Shown here: one piece after another, positions 54,681-63,337 of the stretch
How the letters are laid out: each line of letters starts with the position of its first letter
Numbering within the stretch: position 1 is the stretch's first letter
Source: Pseudotabrizicola sp.
GTDB lineage: Bacteria; Pseudomonadota; Alphaproteobacteria; Rhodobacterales; Rhodobacteraceae
Length of the DNA: 64,000 nt
NCBI RefSeq assembly: GCF_030684215.1
Contig: NZ_JAUXOV010000078.1
Span: 1-64,000 of the forward strand
Reading direction: 5' to 3'
Position numbers and translations under genes: made by a program
The notes under the pieces: generated by a model
Seen by the model: only the letters and a program-made list of their open reading frames with translations
What the model was told of the DNA's origin: nothing
Database searches by the model: none

Positions 54681-54744
54681 CCTAAGACCTCTCCAGCTAT
54701 ACACAAATACTTTGTCCCGGAGGATAGAGAGAATGAAAGCAGGG

Positions 54745-55440
54745 TTAGGTGGGTTTGCAGCCCGGCGGGTTCTTCCCGTCCGGCTGCATCCTGCTTTCGG
54801 GGAAAAAGCGCGGAAAGGTGGTTTTGAGGGCGACGTCCAGATCGCCCATCGTGACCGGCAATCCAAGGTCCACCAGCGACGTGACCCCGTGGTCGCGGAT
54901 GCCGCAGGGGACGATGCCCGAAAAGTGGCTCAGGTCGGGCTCCACATTGATTGATATGCCGTGAAAGCTGACCCAGCGGCGCAGTTTGACGCCGATGGCG
55001 GCGATTTTATCCTCTACCGCTGCGCCATCTGGTCCCTGCCGCTCTGGCCTTGGCACCCAGACGCCGACGCGGCCGGGGCGGACCTGCCCGCTGACGTTGA
55101 ACTCGGCCAAGGCCGCGATCACCCAGTTTTCCATCGCGCGCACAAAACAGCGCACGTCGCGGCCGCGCGCGCCGACATCCAGCATCACATAGACCACCCG
55201 CTGCCCTGGCCCGTGATAGGTGTATTGCCCGCCGCGCCCCACGGCATGCACCGGAAAACGGCTGGGATCAGTCAGATCGGCGTCTTTCGCGCTGGTGCCC
55301 GCGGTGTAAAGGGGAGGGTGTTCCAGCAGCCAGATCGCCTCGGGCGCGTCGCCGCGCGCAATCGCCTCGGCCCGCGCTTCCATGGCTGCAAGCGTTTCAA
55401 GGTAGGGTGCAAGACCGGAAAGATGCTGCCATTCGGGCAT
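54745..55440 (-). CDS. lipB: Lipoyl(octanoyl) transferase
   Basis: 231 residues. [20 protein letters not shown], catalytic Lys in [20 protein letters not shown] (about 145) and catalytic Cys in [14 protein letters not shown] (about 179). It moves octanoyl groups from acyl carrier protein to lipoyl domains. The start at [10 protein letters not shown] is set by the family; 45 open codons upstream lack support. Confidence 0.95.
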   Translation of the reverse strand: MPEWQHLSGLAPYLETLAAMEARAEAIARGDAPEAIWLLEHPPLYTAGTSAKDADLTDPSRFPVHAVGRGGQYTYHGPGQRVVYVMLDVGARGRDVRCFVRAMENWVIAALAEFNVSGQVRPGRVGVWVPRPERQGPDGAAVEDKIAAIGVKLRRWVSFHGISINVEPDLSHFSGIVPCGIRDHGVTSLVDLGLPVTMGDLDVALKTTFPRFFPESRMQPDGKNPPGCKPT

Positions 55441-55540
55441 ATGGAGCCTTTGGATAAGGAAATGAGCACTGGTCAGATCGCAGGTTCGTGATAGCCTATT
55501 TCGCAAATGAAATTGAGTCTGCCATTTACGGAGAGATGTG

Positions 55541-57043
55541 ATGAAGTTCAAAGCAATTGCAACAGCCGGGATCATTGCGGGTCTGTCATTGGCCCCTGCC
55601 GACCAAGTTCACGCCGATGCAGGGGACGCCATTGCAGGCGCGTTGATTGGCGGGATCATTGGCCATGCCATCGGTCGTGACCAGCAAAAGCGCCGCCAGG
55701 TCACCACTCAGCGCAAGTCTACCAAATCGGCCAAGCCGGGGGTATCAAACGCGCAGCGTGAGGCCAACCGTGAGGTGCAGACGGCGCTGAACCATTTTGG
55801 CTATCCGGTCGGCACGCCGGACGGGGCGATCGGCCCGCGCAGCCGGTCGGCCATTTCCAGCTATCAGGCGACGCTGGGCTATCCGCCCACCGGTCAGCTG
55901 ACCGATTACGAGCGCACGGTTCTGGTCACGGCCTATCACCGTGCGATTGCGGGCGGGCCTGTGGTGGCGCAGGCAGCCGCGACGCATCCGATGGGCATGA
56001 AGGGCCTGCTGTTGATGCAACGCGACGAAATGGCAGGCATTCCGCCCGCCATGGTCGCAACCCCCTTTGCCCCGGCCCCTGTGGCCCCGGCAGGGGTCAT
56101 CGCAGCGGCCCCGGCCTTGCCCGAACTGATGCCAGAGGCGCCGGTTGTGGCAGCCGCCCCGGCTTTGCCCAGTTTCATGGGGTCGGGGGCTGCTCAGGTG
56201 TCGCTGGCCAGCCAGTGCAACAAGATCAGTCTGATGACCAACACCAATGGCGGTTACGTGACCGAGGCCAGCATGACCGACCCGGCCTTTGCCTTGGGCG
56301 AGCAGTTCTGTCTGGCGCGCACCTACGCCATGGCCACGGGCGAAGAGATGGCGGCCAAGATCGCAGGCTTCACGCAGAGCCAGATTGCCGAGCAATGCGC
56401 AGGCTTTGGCCCGGTGCTGGCCGAGCATGTGGCGGGCCTGTCGATGCGCACCCGCGACGAGGTGCTGGTCGGGGTCAAGGGGTTCGTCCTTGGCTCTGGC
56501 ATGTCACCCGCGCAACTGTCAGGCACAGCCAAGATCTGTCTTGGGGTCGGGTATACCACGGACGCAATGGATGTGGCTGTCGGCTCGGCGCTGCTTTTGA
56601 CCGCCATGGGCGAGGCTGGCTATGCCGAATTGCTGGGCCATCACCTGAGCCAGGGCTTTGGTGCGACCGTGCGGCCCGAATTGGCGCTGGACTGGTATGA
56701 GATGGGCTTGACCGCGATGGGGCAGGGGCAGGCGGTGTTTGCGCCGGGTCTTGGCGACCGTGGCGCGGTGATCCGCAAGGCTGCCTACACAGCGGCGGGT
56801 CGTGCAGGCGATCTGGCTCCGGTGGTGGTGCCTGCAGCGCTGCCGCAGTTCGCGCTGGCCCCAGAGGTGGCGCCAGAGTTGGTGCCCGAACTGGCGACAG
56901 AAGCCACAGCAACACAACTGCTTGCGCCAAGTGCTGCGCCACAAGTGGCAGAAACCACCCCCGGCATATTGGCACCTGAACAGGCTGGTGCGCGGGTTGT
57001 GATGTCTGCGGCAAGGCTGCCGTTCCTGCTTTTGGGCAACTGA
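55541..57043 (+). CDS. Exported protein with glycine-zipper and peptidoglycan-binding domain
   Basis: 500 residues. Signal peptide (1-26), glycine zipper [14 protein letters not shown] (about 32-45), PG_binding_1-like region (about 75-130: [20 protein letters not shown], then [14 protein letters not shown]), a Pro/Ala linker, and a larger domain with [13 protein letters not shown] and [17 protein letters not shown]. The end is rich in Ala, Pro, Glu and Val. Function unknown; an outer-membrane or wall-attached structural role is plausible. GGAG 7 bases before ATG 55541. Confidence 0.78.
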   Translation: MKFKAIATAGIIAGLSLAPADQVHADAGDAIAGALIGGIIGHAIGRDQQKRRQVTTQRKSTKSAKPGVSNAQREANREVQTALNHFGYPVGTPDGAIGPRSRSAISSYQATLGYPPTGQLTDYERTVLVTAYHRAIAGGPVVAQAAATHPMGMKGLLLMQRDEMAGIPPAMVATPFAPAPVAPAGVIAAAPALPELMPEAPVVAAAPALPSFMGSGAAQVSLASQCNKISLMTNTNGGYVTEASMTDPAFALGEQFCLARTYAMATGEEMAAKIAGFTQSQIAEQCAGFGPVLAEHVAGLSMRTRDEVLVGVKGFVLGSGMSPAQLSGTAKICLGVGYTTDAMDVAVGSALLLTAMGEAGYAELLGHHLSQGFGATVRPELALDWYEMGLTAMGQGQAVFAPGLGDRGAVIRKAAYTAAGRAGDLAPVVVPAALPQFALAPEVAPELVPELATEATATQLLAPSAAPQVAETTPGILAPEQAGARVVMSAARLPFLLLGN

Positions 57044-57161
57044 TCAGGCAGGCGGTTCAGGGTGCGCCCGGCGACGCGGCAGAGAAAGCGCGGGATGGCG
57101 TAGAATCCCCCTTTCCTTCGCGCGCGGGCTTCGCTAAAAGCCCGCCATCCAAGTCGTGTCT

Positions 57162-57248
57162 GCGGATGTGGCGGAATTGGTAGACGCGCAGCGTTGAGGT
57201 CGCTGTTCTTTAATCGGAGTGAAAGTTCGAGTCTTTTCATCCGCACCA
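57162..57248 (+). tRNA. tRNA-Leu (anticodon GAG)
   Basis: GCGGATG acceptor pairs with CATCCGC before the encoded ACCA. The D loop holds AATTGGTAGAC, the anticodon loop is TTGAGGT (anticodon GAG), a long variable arm follows (TTCTTTAATCGGAGT), then the T loop GTTCGAGTC. A long variable arm and GAG make this a class II leucine tRNA reading CUC/CUU. Confidence 0.96.
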
Positions 57249-57266
57249 CGACTTGGCAAAATTTCC

Positions 57267-57296
57267 AAAGGCGCCCGCTGAACCGGGCGCCTTTTG
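57267..57296 (+). terminator. Intrinsic terminator after tRNA-Leu
   Basis: AAAGGCGCCCG-CTGAAC-CGGGCGCCTTTT, an 11-bp stem with a T-run, 18 bases after the tRNA. Confidence 0.88.
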
Positions 57297-57744
57297 GCTT
57301 TTGTGCCTGCTGAAGATGCCCCACATCTTGGATTGGTGCGCTTTGACCCGGCATTCGGACCCGCGCGATAATCGGCATGGGGTAGAGCGAATGTCGGGGC
57401 CTTGGCTACGCTTGGGGGGGGCTGCGTTTCAGCCACATGGCTTTGTGCCAAGGTGTCGCCACCATGCAATGGGGCCGCGACGGTCAGCGATGATTCGAAC
57501 GGAAACCCCTGTCTGGTGGCCTTGCCCCGGTCTGATCCTTGCAGGCGAAGCCGGCTTCAGGTGCCAAAACCATGTGCCCGCCCCGCGCGTCATATCGCCT
57601 GATTGCCCCCTTGGTCGTTATCGACCGCAGGCAAACTGCCCGGCATTTACTCGCCATCTGCCGCAACAGGCGGCGAAAGCGGCGCAATATGACTGATTTT
57701 CCCGCATTCCGCATGCAATGCCTTAAAATGTGACAAGCCAGTTG
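57297..57744. other. Gene-free stretch between tRNA-Leu and the ABC operon
   Basis: About 450 bases with no ORF that has a ribosome-binding site or recognisable protein. Two overlapping open frames here have no family features and were left out. The last ~130 bases hold GCATT/AATGC half-sites (57712-57721) and likely the promoter of the ABC importer. Confidence 0.5.
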
Positions 57745-57762
57745 CAATGCGGGGCCGCATTG
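57745..57762. promoter_or_regulatory. 18-bp perfect palindrome upstream of the ABC importer
   Basis: CAATGCGG-GG-CCGCATTG, 60 bases before the ABC start. AATGC/GCATT half-sites occur again about 30 bases upstream. It is a candidate operator for an unidentified regulator. Confidence 0.5.
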
Positions 57763-57821
57763 GATTTAGTCACTATAACGAGTGCAGAAAATCTGCCGGA
57801 CCACATGGGGAGACCAGCGAG

Positions 57822-58922
57822 TTGAGCGAAAGCCACAACGACGCCTTTGTTGCCTTTGACCGGGTGCAAAAAAGCTATGACGGCGTAAGCCTTGTCGTCA
57901 AAGACCTAAATCTTGACATCGCCAAGGGTGAATTCCTGACGATGCTGGGGCCATCAGGGTCGGGCAAAACCACCTGTCTGATGATGTTGGCGGGCTTCGA
58001 GACCGCCACCAATGGCGAAATCCGTCTGGATGGCACCAACATCAACATGGTGCCGCCGCACAAGCGCGGCATAGGGATGGTGTTTCAGAATTACGCGCTG
58101 TTCCCGCACATGACGGTGGGAGAGAATCTGGCCTTTCCGCTCGAAGTGCGCGGGATGGGCAAATCTGATCGCGACGCCAAGGTTCAGCGCGCGCTGGATA
58201 TGGTGCAGATGGGGGCCTTTGCCAACCGTCGCCCGGCACAGTTGTCAGGTGGCCAACAGCAGCGCATCGCGCTTGCCCGCGCCTTGGTGTTTGACCCAAA
58301 GCTGGTGTTGATGGATGAACCGCTTGGCGCGCTGGACAAGCAGCTGCGCGAGCATATGCAATTTGAAATCAAGCATTTGCATGAAAGCCTTGGCATCACC
58401 GTGGTGTACGTCACCCACGATCAGGGTGAGGCGCTGACGATGAGCGACCGGATCGCAGTGTTCAACGATGGCCGCATCCAGCAACTGGCCCCGCCCGCCG
58501 ATCTGTACGAACGCCCCGACAACAGCTTTGTCGCGGGCTTCATCGGTGAGAACAACAAACTGCCCGGCACGCTGGAAGAGCTTTCGGGCGATAAGGCGCT
58601 GGTCCGGTTGGCCACGGGAGAGGTGATCGACGCCACTGCCGTGAACGTGACTCAAAAGGGGCAGCAAACGCTGGTCTCGATCCGCCCGGAACGGGTAGAG
58701 TTCAAGCCAGAAATGATGCCAGAAGGCGCGCACATGATTGGCGCCGACGTGCTGGAGGTCATCTATATGGGTGACATCCTGCGCGCGCGGCTGCGGGTCG
58801 CGGGGTCGGATGACTTCGTGATGAAGATGCGCAACACGCAGGGCCAGACGCGCCTGAGCCCTGGACAACAGATCAAGGTCGGCTGGCATCCGCAAGATGC
58901 CCGCGCGCTTGACCCGGTCTGA
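57822..58922 (+). CDS. ABC transporter ATP-binding protein (polyamine type)
   Basis: About 366 residues. Walker A MLGPSGSGKTTCLM, Q-loop VFQNYALFPHMTVGEN, signature LSGGQQQRIALARAL, Walker B LVLMDEPLGALD, H-loop VYVTHDQGEAL, and a C-terminal TOBE domain (IRPERVEF). This layout fits PotA-like ATPases. A TTG start at 57822 is inferred because similarity begins just after it (SESHNDAFVAFDRVQKSYDG) with GGGGAG upstream; the frame is open further upstream. It is first of a four-gene operon. Confidence 0.93.
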   Translation: MSESHNDAFVAFDRVQKSYDGVSLVVKDLNLDIAKGEFLTMLGPSGSGKTTCLMMLAGFETATNGEIRLDGTNINMVPPHKRGIGMVFQNYALFPHMTVGENLAFPLEVRGMGKSDRDAKVQRALDMVQMGAFANRRPAQLSGGQQQRIALARALVFDPKLVLMDEPLGALDKQLREHMQFEIKHLHESLGITVVYVTHDQGEALTMSDRIAVFNDGRIQQLAPPADLYERPDNSFVAGFIGENNKLPGTLEELSGDKALVRLATGEVIDATAVNVTQKGQQTLVSIRPERVEFKPEMMPEGAHMIGADVLEVIYMGDILRARLRVAGSDDFVMKMRNTQGQTRLSPGQQIKVGWHPQDARALDPV

Positions 58923-58997
58923 CAAATTCCCCGAAAAAAGGGGAGTGCCGCCCCGCGCGGTCAAATAACCACAGATAACCAACTTGGGAGCTTGCCA

Positions 58998-60074
58998 ATG
59001 AAAAAACTTCTCGTTCTGACCACGGCCCTTTCCGGCTTTGGCCTTGCCGCTTCGGCGCAGGAAATCGCTGTGATGTCCTGGGGCGGCGCTTATGCGACCA
59101 GCCAGATCGAAGCCTATCACAAACCCTTCACCGCAGAGACCGGCATCACCGTTATCAGTGTTGATGCCGACAACCCGGCCGCACCTATCAAGGCTCAGGT
59201 AGAAGCGGGAAACGTGACCATTGACGTGGTTGACGTGGAATATGCCGATGCCGTGCGCCTGTGTGACGAAGGCCTGCTTGAAGTGCTGGACCCGGCCATG
59301 CTGGCCCCCGGTGCAGATGGCACCGCCGCGATGGATGATTTCCTGCCCGGCGCCGTGACCGAGTGCTTTGTCGCCACCATCGTGTTCTCGACCCTCTACG
59401 CCTTTGACGAGAGCAAGTTCTCATCCGATCCGCCAACCACCATCGCAGATTTCTTTGACACCACCAAATATCCGGGCAAGCGCGGAATGCGCAAAGGTGC
59501 CAAGGTCAACCTTGAAATGGCACTGATGGCCGATGGCGTGCCAGCGGACGAAGTTTACGCGATTCTGGAAACGCCAGAAGGCGTGGACCGCGCTTTTGCC
59601 AAGCTTGGCACCATCAAGAGCGACATGATCTGGTGGGAAGCGGGCGCACAGCCTCCGCAACTGTTGGCAGACGGTGAAGTTGCGATGACCACAGGATATA
59701 ACGGCCGCTTCTTTGCCGCCGCTGTGACCGAGGGCAAACCGTTCAAGCAGGTGTTTGACGGTCAGGTCTATGAGTACGACGGCTATGCAATCCCCAAGGG
59801 TGCCCCAAACATGGAGGCCGCAAAGCAGTTCCTGACCTTTGCCACAACCACGCAGGCGCTGGCTGATCAGGCCAAGTGGATTGCTTATGGTCCGGCCCGT
59901 CACTCGTCCGGCCCTCTGGTCGGTCTGTTCATGGACGGCAAGACCGAGATGGGCCCATTCATGCCCACCGCGGCTGAAAACCTGACCAACGCGCTGCCGT
60001 CGTCCTATGAGTTCTGGGTCGACCGCGATACCGAGTTGAACGAGCGTTTCAACGCCTGGTTGGCGTCAAACTGA
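58998..60074 (+). CDS. ABC transporter solute-binding protein (PotD-like)
   Basis: 358 residues. Signal peptide (1-20, ALSGFGLAASAQE), then EIAVMSWGGAYATSQIEAYHKP interrupted by normal spacing, VTIDVVDVEYADAVRLCDEGL, GYDGYAIPKGAPN-type segment (YEYDGYAIPKGAPNMEAAKQF). The fold class is that of spermidine/putrescine binding proteins; some relatives bind opines or other amines. GGGAG precedes the ATG. Confidence 0.9.
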   Translation: MKKLLVLTTALSGFGLAASAQEIAVMSWGGAYATSQIEAYHKPFTAETGITVISVDADNPAAPIKAQVEAGNVTIDVVDVEYADAVRLCDEGLLEVLDPAMLAPGADGTAAMDDFLPGAVTECFVATIVFSTLYAFDESKFSSDPPTTIADFFDTTKYPGKRGMRKGAKVNLEMALMADGVPADEVYAILETPEGVDRAFAKLGTIKSDMIWWEAGAQPPQLLADGEVAMTTGYNGRFFAAAVTEGKPFKQVFDGQVYEYDGYAIPKGAPNMEAAKQFLTFATTTQALADQAKWIAYGPARHSSGPLVGLFMDGKTEMGPFMPTAAENLTNALPSSYEFWVDRDTELNERFNAWLASN

Positions 60075-60170
60075 TCTGACACGGGGCGGCGGGTGACTGC
60101 CGCCCCGATTCGTTGAAGACGGGGCCTGGTTCGGCGCGATGGGGCCCAATTCGGCAAGATGGGAATTGTG

Positions 60171-61433
60171 ATGGCTGATGTTTCTGTACCTGCCGGGGGT
60201 CTGCTGACCACCAGCGATGGCCGCCCGCTGAAATCGGCGCTTGCCACCGCGCAACAACGCGCGAAACGGCGTGCGTTTTTGCTGGTGCTGCCCCTGCTGG
60301 CCTTTATCCTCATCACCTTTATCGTGCCCATCGGGCAGTTGATGCATCAAGCCATCTATAATGACGGGTTTTCCGCCAACATGCCGCGCACAACGGCATG
60401 GTTTGTCGAAAACCCACCCGGCACCGCGCCTGATGAACCCGCATGGGAAGCACTGGCGCTTGACCTGAAGGATTCCGCAGCCGCGCGCACCGTGGGTGTG
60501 GTCGGCACGCGTGTGAACTATGAGATGTCGGGCACGCGGTCGCTGTTCACCTCAACCGCGCGGGGGGCTGCACGGTTTGAGCCGCCCTATCGTGAGGCAT
60601 TGCTGGCGGCGGACGCCAAATGGGATGACCCAAACCTTTGGGGTACCATGCGTCAGGTGTCTGACGCGTATAGCGCCAACTTCTTCCTTGCCGCGTTGGA
60701 TATGACCCGCGACGTGAACGGCAAGATCGTGCCAATGCCCCAAGAACGGCAGATTTATGTCAGCCTGTTCATCAAGACCTTTCTCATGGCGGCACTGATC
60801 ACATTCACCTGCTTTGTGTTGGCCTTCCCGATCGCGCATTTGTTGGCGACCTTGCCGATGAAGTGGTCCAACCTGTTGATGATCTTGGTGCTTTTGCCAT
60901 TCTGGACATCGCTTTTGGTGCGCACGACCAGTTGGATGGTCTTGCTGCAACAGCAAGGGGTGATCAACAATACCATGGTGGCCATGGGGATCATCAGCGA
61001 GGAAGGCCGGATCCAGATGATCTATAACCAGATGGGCACGATCATTGCGATGACGCATATCCTTCTGCCGTTCATGATTCTGCCGCTCTATTCGGTGATG
61101 CGCCCGATCCCGCCGTCTTACGTCCGCGCCGCGCGGTCGTTGGGGGCTACAAGCTGGACTGCGTTTCGCCGGGTCTATGTGCCGCAAACCCTTCCGGGCA
61201 TCGGGGCGGGGTCGCTTTTGGTGTTCATTCTGGCGGTGGGTTATTACATCACCCCCGCACTGGTCGGCGGCGCAAGCGGGCAGCTGATTTCCAACCTGAT
61301 CGCTTTCCATATGCAAAGCAGTCTGAACTGGTCGCTGGCCTCGGCCCTCGCGGCACTGCTGCTTGGCTCGGTTCTGATCCTGTATTGGATCTATGACCGA
61401 CTGGTCGGCATCGACAATCTGAAACTGGGCTGA
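60171..61433 (+). CDS. ABC transporter permease 1 (PotB-like)
   Basis: 420 residues, long for PotB (~285) because of a large soluble insertion (about residues 65-195, including NPPGTAPDEPAWEALALDLK) between the first two membrane helices. The conserved EAA-type loop is RAARSLGATSWTAFRRVYVPQ. Six helices in all. Start MADVSVPAGG is chosen; five codons more are open. It pairs with the next gene as the membrane channel. Confidence 0.9.
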   Translation: MADVSVPAGGLLTTSDGRPLKSALATAQQRAKRRAFLLVLPLLAFILITFIVPIGQLMHQAIYNDGFSANMPRTTAWFVENPPGTAPDEPAWEALALDLKDSAAARTVGVVGTRVNYEMSGTRSLFTSTARGAARFEPPYREALLAADAKWDDPNLWGTMRQVSDAYSANFFLAALDMTRDVNGKIVPMPQERQIYVSLFIKTFLMAALITFTCFVLAFPIAHLLATLPMKWSNLLMILVLLPFWTSLLVRTTSWMVLLQQQGVINNTMVAMGIISEEGRIQMIYNQMGTIIAMTHILLPFMILPLYSVMRPIPPSYVRAARSLGATSWTAFRRVYVPQTLPGIGAGSLLVFILAVGYYITPALVGGASGQLISNLIAFHMQSSLNWSLASALAALLLGSVLILYWIYDRLVGIDNLKLG

Positions 61434-61448
61434 GCAGGGGCACATATT

Positions 61449-62402
61449 ATGGCACTTCCCGTCTATGCATCCCCGTTGGAGCGGGTCTGGTATTACACAA
61501 GACTGGCGATCTGTGCGCTGATCTTTCTGTTCCTGATCGCGCCAATCCTGATCGTGATGCCGCTGTCTTTCAACGCAGAGCCGTACTTCACCTTTACCGA
61601 AAAGATGCTCAGCTTTGACCCGTCAGGCTATAGCCTGCGCTGGTATGATCTGTTGCTGACCCAGCCCTCGATCCCCAATGACGTGCCGCGTGATGCCGCA
61701 TGGTGGGGTGAGGTCTGGCGCAAGAGTGCTTGGGTCAATGCGGCGAAAAACTCGGTGATCATCGGCTTTTTCGCGACCATCGTGGCGACCGTGCTGGGCA
61801 CCATAGCGGCGCTGGGTCTGTCGCGGCCAGAGATGCCGAACCGTCGGCTGATCATGGCGATCCTGATCTCGCCCATGATTGTGCCGATCATCATCACAGC
61901 GACGGGGTTGTTCTTTTTCTACTCCAGCCCTTGCGCACTGATCAACTGGACCGGGCTGTCGCAATATTGCGGGCGTTTGACCAGCAGCTACATCGGCGTT
62001 GTTCTGGCCCATGCCACGCTGGGTATTCCCTTTGTGATCATCACCGTGACGGCTACGCTGATTGGCTTTGACCAGTCGTTGAACCGCGCCGCTGCCAGCC
62101 TTGGCGCACCACCGACTACCACGTTTTTCAAGGTGACTATGCCGCTGATCCTGCCCGGCGTTATCTCGGGCGCGCTGTTTGCCTTTGTCACCTCGTTTGA
62201 CGAGGTGGTGGTGGTGCTGTTCGTGGCTGCCCATGACCAGCAAACCATCCCGCGCCAGATGTGGAACGGTATCCGCGAACAGATCAGCCCGGCGATCCTG
62301 TCGGTGGCCACGATTTTGGTCGTGATCTCAATCGGGATGCTGACCACGCTGGAAATCCTGCGGCGCAGGTCGGAACGGCTGCGCGGGGTCACGCCGCACT
62401 AG
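61449..62402 (+). CDS. ABC transporter permease 2 (PotC-like)
   Basis: 317 residues with six membrane helices and an EAA-type loop NRAAASLGAPPTTTFFKVTMP, then ISGALFAFVTSFDEVVVVLF, typical of PotC. A ~50-residue loop follows helix 1 (FTEKMLSFDPSGYSLRWYDLL region) and FFFYSSPCALINWTGLSQYCG has two cysteines. It ends over the AEC transporter stop on the other strand by 4 bases. Confidence 0.92.
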   Translation: MALPVYASPLERVWYYTRLAICALIFLFLIAPILIVMPLSFNAEPYFTFTEKMLSFDPSGYSLRWYDLLLTQPSIPNDVPRDAAWWGEVWRKSAWVNAAKNSVIIGFFATIVATVLGTIAALGLSRPEMPNRRLIMAILISPMIVPIIITATGLFFFYSSPCALINWTGLSQYCGRLTSSYIGVVLAHATLGIPFVIITVTATLIGFDQSLNRAAASLGAPPTTTFFKVTMPLILPGVISGALFAFVTSFDEVVVVLFVAAHDQQTIPRQMWNGIREQISPAILSVATILVVISIGMLTTLEILRRRSERLRGVTPH

Positions 62403-63337
62403 GGGAGGATGGCCAACCATATCCAGACCGACCCGATGGACAGCACGGTGGCGATCAACACGGCCGAGGCGTTCACCCGCTTGCCCACGCCGTAAAGATG
62501 CGCAAACAGATAGGCGTTGACGCCCGGAGCCATTGCCGCTGTCACCACCGCCGAGCGCAAGGCGGCGGTGTCCATCGCAAAGACCTGCGTGCCCAGCAGC
62601 CATGTCACGCCCGGATGCACGATCAGTGACGCCACGCAGACCATTGCAATGGTGGCCTTGTCACCCTCGGGCCGATAGCGGAACAGCACGCCACCCAAAC
62701 CGAACAGGGCCGCCGGAATCGCCGCGCGCGTCATCAGATCCACGCCCGACCAGAACGCACCCGGCAGCGGCAGGCCCGACAGGTTGACGACAAACCCAAG
62801 CATGATGCCGATGACCAGCGGTTGCGAAAACACCGCCTTGCCGATCTGGCGCGACAGGGCGGCAGGCGACAGCCCTTGGCCGCGCGTGCGGGCCCATTCC
62901 ATCAGGCTGATGCCAAAACCATAAAGCATCGGCGAATGGATCGAGATAATCGCAAAGTTGCCCGTCAGCGCGCCTGCGCCATAAGCGCGCTCGGTGATGG
63001 GCAGGCCCAGCAGCAGCGAATTGGAAAACAACCCGGCAAAACCGATGGCAACAGAATCGGTCAAGGGTCGTTTGAACAGCCACCGAGCGCCAATGAAACA
63101 TAAGCCAAAGCCGCTGAACGCACCGACATAGAACGACACCAAAAGACCGACATCATAGGCCCCCGACAGGTCCAGCATCGCGATAGAGCGGAATAGCAGG
63201 CAGGGCAGGGCAAAGTTCTGCGCAAAACGCATCACCCCATCCACCGCCGAGTCGGAAAACAGCCCAAAGCGCGCGGCGGCATAGCCAAAACCGATCACCA
63301 TAAAGACCGGCAGGATTACATCGAGCAGGGCAGTCAT
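62399..63337 (-). CDS. AEC family transporter (auxin efflux carrier-like)
   Basis: 312 residues with about ten membrane helices. LPVFMVIGFGYAAARFGLFS, FAQNFALPCLLFRSIA, FSNSLLLGLPITERAYG and AAMAPGVNAYLFAHLYGVG fit the AEC family, whose bacterial members export or import malate, malonate and other carboxylates. Substrate unknown. The start overlaps the stop of the MBL gene by ATGA. Confidence 0.88.
   Translation of the reverse strand: MTALLDVILPVFMVIGFGYAAARFGLFSDSAVDGVMRFAQNFALPCLLFRSIAMLDLSGAYDVGLLVSFYVGAFSGFGLCFIGARWLFKRPLTDSVAIGFAGLFSNSLLLGLPITERAYGAGALTGNFAIISIHSPMLYGFGISLMEWARTRGQGLSPAALSRQIGKAVFSQPLVIGIMLGFVVNLSGLPLPGAFWSGVDLMTRAAIPAALFGLGGVLFRYRPEGDKATIAMVCVASLIVHPGVTWLLGTQVFAMDTAALRSAVVTAAMAPGVNAYLFAHLYGVGKRVNASAVLIATVLSIGSVWIWLAILP

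Noticed and set aside
57253-57696. 147-codon open frame after tRNA-Leu
   Set aside because: Overlaps the tRNA terminator, has no ribosome-binding site and no protein family features.
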